33,345 nt of DNA from Thiocystis violacea (lineage in GTDB: Bacteria; Pseudomonadota; Gammaproteobacteria; Chromatiales; Chromatiaceae), in contig NZ_NRRF01000053.1 of assembly GCF_016583565.1 (NCBI RefSeq), positions 1 to 33,345 of the forward strand. The letters run 5' to 3'. This document shows positions 8,113 to 15,054 of the stretch, in pieces. A model generated the notes under the pieces. The model worked only from the letters and a program-made list of their open reading frames with translations. It was not told the origin of the DNA and searched no databases. Both the position numbers and the translations under genes were made by a program. Position 1 is the first letter of the stretch. The number at the start of each line of letters is the position of its first letter.

Positions 8113-8946
8113 CTAGCCCGCGTACTTACGGATCAGGCCCTTGAGTGCGCGCGCACCCTTGTACAAGGTACCTGGTTCGCGCGGGGCGTGGGCGAGACCG
8201 CCGTGATGGCTGGGGAGCGTCGAATAGGGGCTCTGGGTCTCGCGGATGATGGTCATCTCGTCGACCCAGCGGTCGTTGATGATTCTCACGGGCTCCCAGT
8301 CGCCATGGGCGCCGGCCTTGCCGAAGGTCGTGAAGCAGTCGATGAGGTTGGGTCCGCCCCAATTGAGGGTCTCCTGCGCAAGGACCTGGCCGCCGCAGGC
8401 TTCGACCAACTCCTTGAAAGTGTCCGCCGAAACCGATGAGGCGCGGCTGTGCGGGTTGTCCGTCTCGGGGGGCATTTCGTTGAAATTGGAGTGGTGGATG
8501 AAGGCGACGCCCCGATCGGAGAGCTTGCTCAGCAGCTGCGGCATGTATTGGCGCAGGACATCCATCTCGGCATGGACGAGCGAATCGAAGGTGAAGATGA
8601 AGTCGAAGGCGCCATCGGGGGCGTCGCCGAGCGAAATCCCGTCGTTCTGAAAGAAGGATGCCTGGGGCGCCCTGGCGAAGCGGCGCTTACAGGCGTCGAT
8701 CGCCTGGCCCGAGAGGTCGATGCCGACATAGGATTCGCAGTACTGCAGGAGATAGCGCGTCCAGCGGCCATGTCCGGGGGCGATTTCCAGCACCTTGGTC
8801 GCGGGCAGATGGCGATGAATGCGCGGGTAGATGGAACCGAACCACTGCGCCTCGCTCCCGCCCCACCAGGAACTCCACTCCTCGCCCTCCAAGGTCCAGT
8901 CGTAGTTCTGATCCCACAGGGCCAGATTCCAGCTGATGTCCGGCAT
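8113..8946 (-). CDS. SAM-dependent methyltransferase of the glycan cluster
   Basis: The 277-aa protein has a Rossmann-type methyltransferase core: motif I 'KVLEIAPGHGRWTRYLL', an acidic end of strand 2 in 'YVGIDLSGQAID', and 'FDFIFTFDSLVHAEMDVL' for the later motifs. The N-terminus 'EWSSWWGGSEAQWFGSIYPRI' (near residues 22-42) is typical of methyltransferases found inside polysaccharide clusters. It probably methylates a sugar or a glycan-linked group in the cytoplasm, but the substrate is unknown. It is on the same strand as the two GT2 genes (204-base gap) and divergent from the WsaF-like glycosyltransferase. Confidence 0.8.
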   Translation of the reverse strand: MPDISWNLALWDQNYDWTLEGEEWSSWWGGSEAQWFGSIYPRIHRHLPATKVLEIAPGHGRWTRYLLQYCESYVGIDLSGQAIDACKRRFARAPQASFFQNDGISLGDAPDGAFDFIFTFDSLVHAEMDVLRQYMPQLLSKLSDRGVAFIHHSNFNEMPPETDNPHSRASSVSADTFKELVEACGGQVLAQETLNWGGPNLIDCFTTFGKAGAHGDWEPVRIINDRWVDEMTIIRETQSPYSTLPSHHGGLAHAPREPGTLYKGARALKGLIRKYAG

Positions 8947-9276
8947 CGATTCTCTCCACTCAGGCGTGCGTTCAGTGTTCCAAGGCCATTCGCGCCTGCC
9001 TGGGTCTGGGGCCTCGGCCGGCGCGCGGACCTGCTATCCTTGCCGGCCATCTGAACCCCGCGAAGCAACCGGCAGCTGGCGGACGGCAGACGAAAAAGCG
9101 ATCCGCGCAGTATATCAGCTCGATGTGCGCATGACGGTTGCTTTCGCCGTGCCGCGACCCGGGTTGGGCGGGCCGGCGTGCGCTGCCGCGCCGGCTTGGT
9201 CGCGCGCGGGGATATCCTCGATCTGCGAACGACGGTGTTGCTCCATGACCTTGGCCTTTTGCTTCAGGATTCGCGC
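8947..9276 (+). other. 330-base divergent intergenic region
   Basis: This stretch separates the divergent methyltransferase and glycosyltransferase genes and should hold both promoters. The reading frame of the downstream glycosyltransferase stays open back to 9178 but is not protein-like. I see no clear sigma-70 boxes, repeats or RNA gene in it. Confidence 0.4.
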
Positions 9277-10485
9277 ATGGCGACGCTAGCCTGGCTGATT
9301 CCCAGGCTGGTGGCTGGCTCGGGCGGCATTCGCACCATGTTCCAGCAGGCCAAGGCGTTGGAGGAGGCGGGGCATCCTTGCCACCTCTACATCGAGGGTG
9401 TCGGGAGCGACGAGGCGGCGTGCCGCTCCATCCAACGCCTCTTTGGCTACGCCTTCGCTCGCGCACGCTACGGATGGGGCGCCATCGCACCGGCGGATGC
9501 CGTCATCGCCACCATTTGGTATTCGGCGGCGATCGTGCGCGACCTCCCCTTCGACTGTCGCCGGCTCTACTTCGTGCAGGACTACGAGGCCTGGTTCAGC
9601 GCCATGGGCGACACCTACCTGCGCGCGGAGGCCTCCTATCTCACCGGCCTCACCCCGGTGACCATCGGGCGCTGGCTGAAGCACAGGCTCAGGTCGCAAT
9701 TCGGTCTGCCGGCCTACCACTTCGATTTCGGCGCGGATCTCGCGATCTACCGCCCGCTGCCCGACGAGCCCCGTGAGTTGGCCGTCTGCTTCCTCTATCA
9801 GCCGGAGAAGCCGCGCCGCTGCGCGCGCATCGGGCTGGATGCCCTTTCGATCGTCAAGCACCTGAGGCCCGAGGTGCAGATCTATCTCTATGGTTCTCGG
9901 GAGAAGGGGCGGGCCTCGCCCGAATACGCGCATCTGGGCCTGCTGCGCGTCGAAGCATGCAATGCCCTCTACAATCGCTGCGCGGTTGGCCTCAGTCTCA
10001 GCGCTTCCAACCCGTCGCGTGTGCCCTTCGAGATGATGGCCGCCGGACTGCCGGTGGTCGAGCTGTGGCGCGAACCGACCCTCTACGACTTCCCGCAGGA
10101 GGCCGTTCTGCTCGCCCAGCCGCGGCCGGAGGCCCTCGCCGAGGCCATCCTGCAACTGCTGGAGGATGAGGCGCTGCGCACGCGCATGGGGACGGCCGGC
10201 ACGCGCTTCATGCAGCGGCGCGGTGCCGACACCGAGGTCCGTCAGTTCGTCGGCGCGGTGGAGCGCGTCCTCGCGGGGGGCGAGCCGGACTTCGAGGCAA
10301 CGGACGCTCCGATGTACCAAGCTCCGGCGGTGGGGGCTGGTGATCGGGTCGGGTCGCTCCCACTCTCTCTGCTCTCCCGGATCAATGCCCCGCCCAACGC
10401 CTTCATCAACAGCCTGAGCCCGCTGCTGCGAGGGCTCGTTGGGATCGGCGGGCGCTTGGCGCGCCGTCTCCTGGAGAGCCGCTGA
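9277..10485 (+). CDS. Glycosyltransferase, WsaF/GT4-like
   Basis: The 402-aa protein begins with 'LIPRLVAGSGGIRTMFQQA', the glycine-rich nucleotide-sugar loop seen at the start of WsaF-type rhamnosyltransferases, and has a second Rossmann-like half ending in 'GLSLSASNPSRVPFEMMAAGLPVVELW', the GT-B donor-binding region with an acidic residue in the family position (E in PFEMMA). A central 'LYFVQDYEAWFSAMGDTY' also fits that family. The ATG at 9277 is preferred because AGGAT lies 6 bases upstream. The gene is divergent from the methyltransferase and is followed by a COG5610-like gene on the same strand. It probably extends a surface polysaccharide; the sugar is unknown. Confidence 0.8.
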   Translation: MATLAWLIPRLVAGSGGIRTMFQQAKALEEAGHPCHLYIEGVGSDEAACRSIQRLFGYAFARARYGWGAIAPADAVIATIWYSAAIVRDLPFDCRRLYFVQDYEAWFSAMGDTYLRAEASYLTGLTPVTIGRWLKHRLRSQFGLPAYHFDFGADLAIYRPLPDEPRELAVCFLYQPEKPRRCARIGLDALSIVKHLRPEVQIYLYGSREKGRASPEYAHLGLLRVEACNALYNRCAVGLSLSASNPSRVPFEMMAAGLPVVELWREPTLYDFPQEAVLLAQPRPEALAEAILQLLEDEALRTRMGTAGTRFMQRRGADTEVRQFVGAVERVLAGGEPDFEATDAPMYQAPAVGAGDRVGSLPLSLLSRINAPPNAFINSLSPLLRGLVGIGGRLARRLLESR

Positions 10486-10773
10486 CAGGCGTCCCGAGCG
10501 GCGTCGAAGTGACCGAATCCCAGCAAAGATGCTACCCTCCGAGGCCATTTCGCTCGGATGGAGCAGGCGCTTACCAGGTCTGGACGATCAACGAGACACC
10601 GGCGAGCGCGCGCCGTTGCCTTGGGGGCTGCCGGTTGTCATCCGAGTTCGACACCGGCGCCCTGACGTGAACGGCGCCCGGACCCAAACGATTTGTTGAG
10701 CCATTCGATACGAGCAGGGCTGCTGCCTAGGTGACCATTGGCGACCATCGATCCCAGCTACTCCGTCAAGGCC

Positions 10774-12237
10774 ATGCCGGCGCGACTCGGTATCGAGGCG
10801 TCTGCCTCATGCCCTGAGGCCGAGCAGAGTCGGCCAGGCCCCGCCAGTCAGCTCAGGCGCGAGCGCCACCGCCTGTTTCGCCAGATCGATCAGGAGGCAC
10901 TCGAGGCGGCCGCCAGCCTGGGCGAGGGCATGGACGCGGCCCGCCGCGCACTCTTCGGGCTCGGCGTGCGCTCGGCGCCTTTGTTCTTCGGCTTTGCGCT
11001 CTTCATCGCCGAGCAGAGCCGGGTCGACCGGGTCAGCCGGCTGTGCTTCTTCACGCGCGAGGGCGAGCTCTTCCATCAGGTGTTCGAGCGCGTCTTCCCC
11101 GAGGGGCGTTTCGCCGGCCTCGAGCTGCCGCCCGCGGAGATCCTCGAGGTGAGCCGTCTGGCCACCTTCTCCGCCTCGCTCGGCTCCCTGAGCCTCAAGG
11201 AGATGATGCGGCTGTGGACCCTGTACAGCAGCCAATCCATCTTCGCCCTCGGCAAATCGCTCGGGATCGAGCCCGAGCAGCTCGGTCTCTCCTGCGCACG
11301 CCATGGGATCGCCCTCGCGGAGGACATCATCCGCCCCTGGGAGGACGATCGGGTGGCGCGGTTGTTCGCCGACGCGGATTTCAAGCGCATCGTCATCGAC
11401 AAGATCGAGCGGGATCGCCAGGCGGCCGCGCTCTACTTCGAGCGGCGCGGCGTCGCCACGGCGGGCGATACGGTCGGTATCGTGGATATCGGTTGGCGCG
11501 GCACCATTCAGGACAACATCGCCTTGATGCTGCCCCAGACCCGCTTCGTCGGCTACTACATGGGTCTGCAGCGGTTCCTCAACGTGCAGCCGCCTAATTG
11601 CCTCAAGAAGGCATTCGGCCCCAATGCCAACCGCGATCTGCTCTTCAGCCATCTGCTCGACGCCGTCTCGCCGATGGAGATGCTGTGCAATTCGCCGCAC
11701 GGCAGTGTCATGGGGTACCGCACGGACGGCAATGGCGATGCCGTGGCGATCCGTCTGACGGAGGCCTCGGAGACGGCCATCTATACCGACACCGTCCGCC
11801 ACTTCCAGGACGGCGTCCTCTTCGCCCTACCGTTCTGGTCCGCGCGGATGGAGCCGGCTGGCCTGCGCAGCGCGGAGCTGCGCGAGATGGCCTGCGGCAT
11901 CTGGACGAGCCTGATCACCAAGCCGGACAGGCAGATCTCCGAGGCCTACGCGGCGCTCAACCACAACGACGTGTTCGGCGTCGGCTGCTTCGTCGACAAG
12001 AAGGTCGTCCCCTCGCCGATCAAACTCTTGCGCAGCCTGGTCTTCTCCAGGGATCGCCGCGACGTCATCCTCTACATCAAGCAGACCCAGTGGACGTCCG
12101 GTCTCTGGCATCGGCGCGATCTCGCCGTGCTGCACAAGGCCGTTCTCGTTGCCGCCCTGTCGACGGGGCGGGCCTATAAGCGCACCCGCATGTGGATGCA
12201 GCACCATTGGAAGCATAAGGGCCAGATTGGGGAGTGA
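10774..12237 (+). CDS. COG5610-like (HAD-superfamily-associated) protein of polysaccharide clusters
   Basis: The 487-aa protein resembles the non-catalytic part of COG5610 'predicted HAD hydrolases', which often sit in glycan clusters. Recognisable blocks are 'GVRSAPLFFGFALFIAEQ', 'RLCFFTREGELFHQVFERVF' (matching the 'FLARDG' block), and 'GIVDIGWRGTIQDNIALML' near the middle. The N-terminal DxDxT nucleophile motif of true HAD enzymes is not visible, so phosphatase activity should not be assumed. The start is uncertain: ATG at 10774, or a TTG at 10738 that has AGGTGA close upstream. A basic C-terminus ends the protein. Family assignment is by motif memory and moderate in confidence. Confidence 0.55.
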   Translation: MPARLGIEASASCPEAEQSRPGPASQLRRERHRLFRQIDQEALEAAASLGEGMDAARRALFGLGVRSAPLFFGFALFIAEQSRVDRVSRLCFFTREGELFHQVFERVFPEGRFAGLELPPAEILEVSRLATFSASLGSLSLKEMMRLWTLYSSQSIFALGKSLGIEPEQLGLSCARHGIALAEDIIRPWEDDRVARLFADADFKRIVIDKIERDRQAAALYFERRGVATAGDTVGIVDIGWRGTIQDNIALMLPQTRFVGYYMGLQRFLNVQPPNCLKKAFGPNANRDLLFSHLLDAVSPMEMLCNSPHGSVMGYRTDGNGDAVAIRLTEASETAIYTDTVRHFQDGVLFALPFWSARMEPAGLRSAELREMACGIWTSLITKPDRQISEAYAALNHNDVFGVGCFVDKKVVPSPIKLLRSLVFSRDRRDVILYIKQTQWTSGLWHRRDLAVLHKAVLVAALSTGRAYKRTRMWMQHHWKHKGQIGE

Positions 12238-12332
12238 GCGGCGCCCAGGGCGGCGGTCCGACCGATGGGCGAAGTGTGAACCTATCTCCGTTTCCATCCG
12301 TTTTTCCGCGCCCTCGACCGGCCACTCCGCGC

Positions 12333-12338
12333 TAGAAT
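12333..12338 (+). promoter_or_regulatory. Possible -10 box upstream of the sia operon
   Basis: TAGAAT matches the sigma-70 -10 consensus at five of six bases and lies about 120 bases before siaB in the 223-base gap. I see no good -35 box at the right distance, so this is weak. Confidence 0.25.
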
Positions 12339-12460
12339 GACCTTGGCAAGCCCCGCGCGCGCGAGCCGCGGTTGCGACCTCGACGCCTGCTCGGGGCCGG
12401 ATTCGACTCGTCGGAGCCTGTTGCGGCGAACCTGGAGCCAGCACTTGGAGCCATCCCACC

Positions 12461-13015
12461 ATGCCCATGGCCAGCGAGTATTTCGATTTCCACCAGCGGA
12501 TGCTGGGGCAGGGCGTGATCTTCTCCTTCGTCGGCTATGTGTCCGAGGGCATCCTCTTCTCGCTGGGCGAGGCCCTCAAGCAGAAGATGCGACTGGAGGC
12601 CACGGACGCCAACGTCACCAAGCGTGTCTTCTCGATCTTCGTCGAGCAGGTCCAGAACATCATCCGCTACTCGGCCGAGCGGATCGAGGCCGAGTCTGGA
12701 CTGCCCTCCGAGATGAGCTCGGGGATGATCACCGTCGGCCACGACGAGACCCATTTCTTCGTCGTCTGCGGCAACATCGTGCGCCGCGCGGAGGGCGAGG
12801 AGTTGCAACGGCGGCTTGCGCAGCTGGCCGTCATGGATCCCGACTCCATCAAGGCCTACTACCGAGAGAAGCTGCGCGAGCCGTCCGAGGAGAACAGCCG
12901 CGGCGCCAGCATCGGATTGATCGAGATCGCCCGCCGATCCACCCGTCCGATCGAGTTCGGTCTGACCGACCTGGGTGACGAGCGCGCCTTCTTCTGTCTC
13001 AAGGCCTTCATCTGA
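12461..13015 (+). CDS. siaB: SiaB-type protein kinase (DUF6272)
   Basis: The 184-aa protein matches SiaB, the kinase that phosphorylates SiaC in the Pseudomonas aeruginosa SiaABCD switch. It has a histidine-kinase-like ATP fold: an N-box-like helix 'IFVEQVQNIIRYS' (near residue 67) and a glycine-containing lid segment 'GASIGLIEIARRS' near residue 148. It starts 'SEYFDFHQRMLGQGVIFSFVGYVSEGIL', as family members do. There is no transmembrane segment, so it is cytosolic. siaC follows after 21 bases. Known biology (from Pseudomonas): SiaB phosphorylates SiaC and so prevents SiaC from activating the diguanylate cyclase SiaD. The start is the first ATG; a second ATG lies two codons later. Confidence 0.85.
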   Translation: MPMASEYFDFHQRMLGQGVIFSFVGYVSEGILFSLGEALKQKMRLEATDANVTKRVFSIFVEQVQNIIRYSAERIEAESGLPSEMSSGMITVGHDETHFFVVCGNIVRRAEGEELQRRLAQLAVMDPDSIKAYYREKLREPSEENSRGASIGLIEIARRSTRPIEFGLTDLGDERAFFCLKAFI

Positions 13016-13036
13016 CGCCTGACAATCAGCGACCCG

Positions 13037-13444
13037 ATGGACACACTCTATCTGCCCCAAACTCAGCGCTCGCCCCTGGTCGAGCTCGACGCCGCCAATC
13101 ACCGGCTGAGGATCGAGGGGGAGTCCTATCCCGAGGATGCCGCCGCCTTCTTCGGACCCGTGATGCGGGCGCTCGATGAGTATCTGGACGCGGTCAGGGA
13201 GCGCCCGCCCGCCCGGGAGCTCATCGTCGATCTGCGCATGCTCTACTTCAATAGCAGCAGCGCCAAGGCGCTCATGAATCTCTTTCAGCGGCTTGAGTCA
13301 ACAGCCCGCGACGGGGTGGAGATCCAGGTCAACTGGCACTATGACGCCGACGACGAGACCATGATGGAGTTCGGCGAGGACTTCAGCGAGGATTTCGCGG
13401 CGGCCCGTTTCAGTCTCTGTGTCTCGGATAGCCATGTCACCTGA
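13037..13444 (+). CDS. siaC: SiaC-type regulatory phosphoprotein (DUF1987)
   Basis: The 135-aa protein matches SiaC (DUF1987), which in its unphosphorylated form binds and activates SiaD. The conserved core 'VDLRMLYFNSSSAKALMNLF' spans residues 64-83. In P. aeruginosa SiaC the phosphorylated residue is a threonine in the matching YFNTSS motif; here that position is Ser73, so a serine would be the acceptor. The overall STAS-like size and the acidic C-terminal part fit the family. Its stop lies 11 bases inside the siaD gene, so the two partners are probably translated in a coupled way. Confidence 0.88.
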   Translation: MDTLYLPQTQRSPLVELDAANHRLRIEGESYPEDAAAFFGPVMRALDEYLDAVRERPPARELIVDLRMLYFNSSSAKALMNLFQRLESTARDGVEIQVNWHYDADDETMMEFGEDFSEDFAAARFSLCVSDSHVT

Positions 13445-14273
13445 AGCCCTGCCCACCAACCAGCTCCCCGCGGCGCAGGAAGCCTACTCGCTCTATGCCC
13501 ACGAGGAGGCGGTCATCCGACAGGCCGAGGAGATGGTCGACAAGCTCGACAATGTCTCCGGCGGCGTGCGCGCCCTGGCTGACGCCTATCGCGACGGCTA
13601 CCGCGAGACCGCGCGCCTGGTGCGCATCAGCGACCGCATGCAACTGGATCTCCATGAGGCGAATCGCACCCTCAGGGAGCAGGCCGCGGACCTCAAACGC
13701 CTCAACGACGCCCTGCACACGGAGATCGAGCGCCGCGAGCAACTCGAACAGGAGCTCAGGCGCATCGCCTCCATCGACGAGCTGACCGGGACCCATACCC
13801 GGCGCCACCTGCTCGAGCTTGGCGAACACGAGCAGCGGCGCCGCGCGCGTCACGGCCAGGTCATGGCCGCCCTCATGATGGATCTGGACCACTTCAAGCG
13901 CATCAATGACGGCTTTGGCCATGCCGCGGGCGATCAGGTGCTGCGCGACTTCGGCTTTCTGCTGCGCTCGAGCCTGCGCAAGGGAGACATCGCCGGACGT
14001 TTCGGCGGCGAGGAGTTCCTGGCACTCCTCCCCGAGACCGATCTGGACACGGCGCAGGCGGTGGCCGAGCGGCTGTGCGAGCGTGTGCGCGACAACCGCA
14101 CGCTGTGGAAGGACCAGATCTTGTGCATCACCGTCAGCGTCGGTGTCGTCGCCGTGCTGCCCGACGAGCTGCTGGAGAAGGCCATTGGCCGCGCCGACCA
14201 GGCCCTTTATGCGGCCAAGCGCGCGGGACGCGACCGTGTGGTGGTCGACCATCCGGCCCGCGCGAGCGGCTAG
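13434..14273 (+). CDS. siaD: SiaD-type diguanylate cyclase
   Basis: The 279-aa cytosolic protein has an N-terminal helical stalk (about residues 18-110, strongly coiled-coil, containing 'LREQAADLKRLNDALHTEIE') and a C-terminal GGDEF domain. The active site is GGEEF at residues 191-195, with 'DELTGTHTRRH' at about 115 and the metal/substrate region 'MMDLDHFKRINDGFGHAAGD'. An intact inhibitory site RKGD (182-185) precedes GGEEF by five residues, so product inhibition is expected. It makes cyclic di-GMP from GTP; in Pseudomonas, SiaC binding to the stalk turns it on. I chose the ATG at 13434, which overlaps siaC by 11 bases; a GTG at 13419 is in frame. The binding-protein gene begins 6 bases after the stop. 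Confidence 0.88.
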   Translation: MSPEALPTNQLPAAQEAYSLYAHEEAVIRQAEEMVDKLDNVSGGVRALADAYRDGYRETARLVRISDRMQLDLHEANRTLREQAADLKRLNDALHTEIERREQLEQELRRIASIDELTGTHTRRHLLELGEHEQRRRARHGQVMAALMMDLDHFKRINDGFGHAAGDQVLRDFGFLLRSSLRKGDIAGRFGGEEFLALLPETDLDTAQAVAERLCERVRDNRTLWKDQILCITVSVGVVAVLPDELLEKAIGRADQALYAAKRAGRDRVVVDHPARASG

Positions 14274-14279
14274 CCCGGC

Positions 14280-15038
14280 ATGCGCGCGCCGCGCCTCTCG
14301 CTGTTGCTCCTCTGCCTGCTGTGCTGGCCTGCCGTGGCCCCCTTGATGGCGGCGACCCCGCGCTATGTGGTGGGTGTCGAAAACATCGACTACCGACCCT
14401 TTCAGGCCGGTCACGCCGGCGTCTTCGAGGGGTTCGGCCGCGAGCTGCTGGATGCCTTCGCCGCCGCCGAGGGGATCGAGCTGACCTATCGGCCCTTGCC
14501 CCCGCCGCGTCTGCTCGCGAGCCTCTTGCAGGATCGCATCGACTTCAAGTATCCGGACGACCCCGCCTGGCGGGCGGATCTGCGTGAGGGTCATGCGATT
14601 CGCTACAGCCGTCCCGTCGTCGGCTATCTGGATGGAACCCTGGTCTTGCCCGCGCATCTGGGGCGGCCCGCGACGGCCATCCGGACCCTGGGCACGGTGG
14701 TGGGCTTCACCCCGATCGCCTGGCTCGAGCCGCTGCGCGCCGGACGGGTGATGCTCCGGGAGAACGCCGACTTCGACGCACTCTTTCAGCAAGTCCTTAG
14801 CCAGCGGCTGGATGCCGCCTACGCCAATGTGGCCGTGGCGCGCGAACAATCCCGACGCATTCTGGGCCGTCCAGATGCCTTGGGCTTCGATCCCAGCCTC
14901 CCCAGCACGCGCGGCGATTACCGCCTCTCGACGGTCCGTCACCCCGAGCTGCTGCAGCGCTTCGATGCCTGGCTCGACGGGCAGGCGGCACTGGTGAATG
15001 GGCTCAAGCGCCGCGCCGGCTTGACCGAGTCCGAGTGA
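14280..15038 (+). CDS. Periplasmic solute-binding-like protein (family 3) inside the sia operon
   Basis: The 252-aa product has a clear signal peptide (LSLLLLCLLCWPAV, likely cleavage after PLMAA) and then a family-3 extracellular solute-binding layout: 'YVVGVENIDYRPF', 'GFGRELLDAFAAAEGIELTYRPLPPPRL', a 'DFKYPDDPAW' segment and a late 'LDAAYANVAVAREQSRR'. No transporter genes accompany it. It begins 6 bases after siaD and ends 16 bases before siaA, so it is embedded in the signalling operon. The likely role is to bind a small molecule in the periplasm and present it to the sensor part of SiaA; this is inference from position. The ligand is unknown. Confidence 0.8.
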   Translation: MRAPRLSLLLLCLLCWPAVAPLMAATPRYVVGVENIDYRPFQAGHAGVFEGFGRELLDAFAAAEGIELTYRPLPPPRLLASLLQDRIDFKYPDDPAWRADLREGHAIRYSRPVVGYLDGTLVLPAHLGRPATAIRTLGTVVGFTPIAWLEPLRAGRVMLRENADFDALFQQVLSQRLDAAYANVAVAREQSRRILGRPDALGFDPSLPSTRGDYRLSTVRHPELLQRFDAWLDGQAALVNGLKRRAGLTESE

Positions 15039-15054
15039 TTCAAGGACAGCCGCC

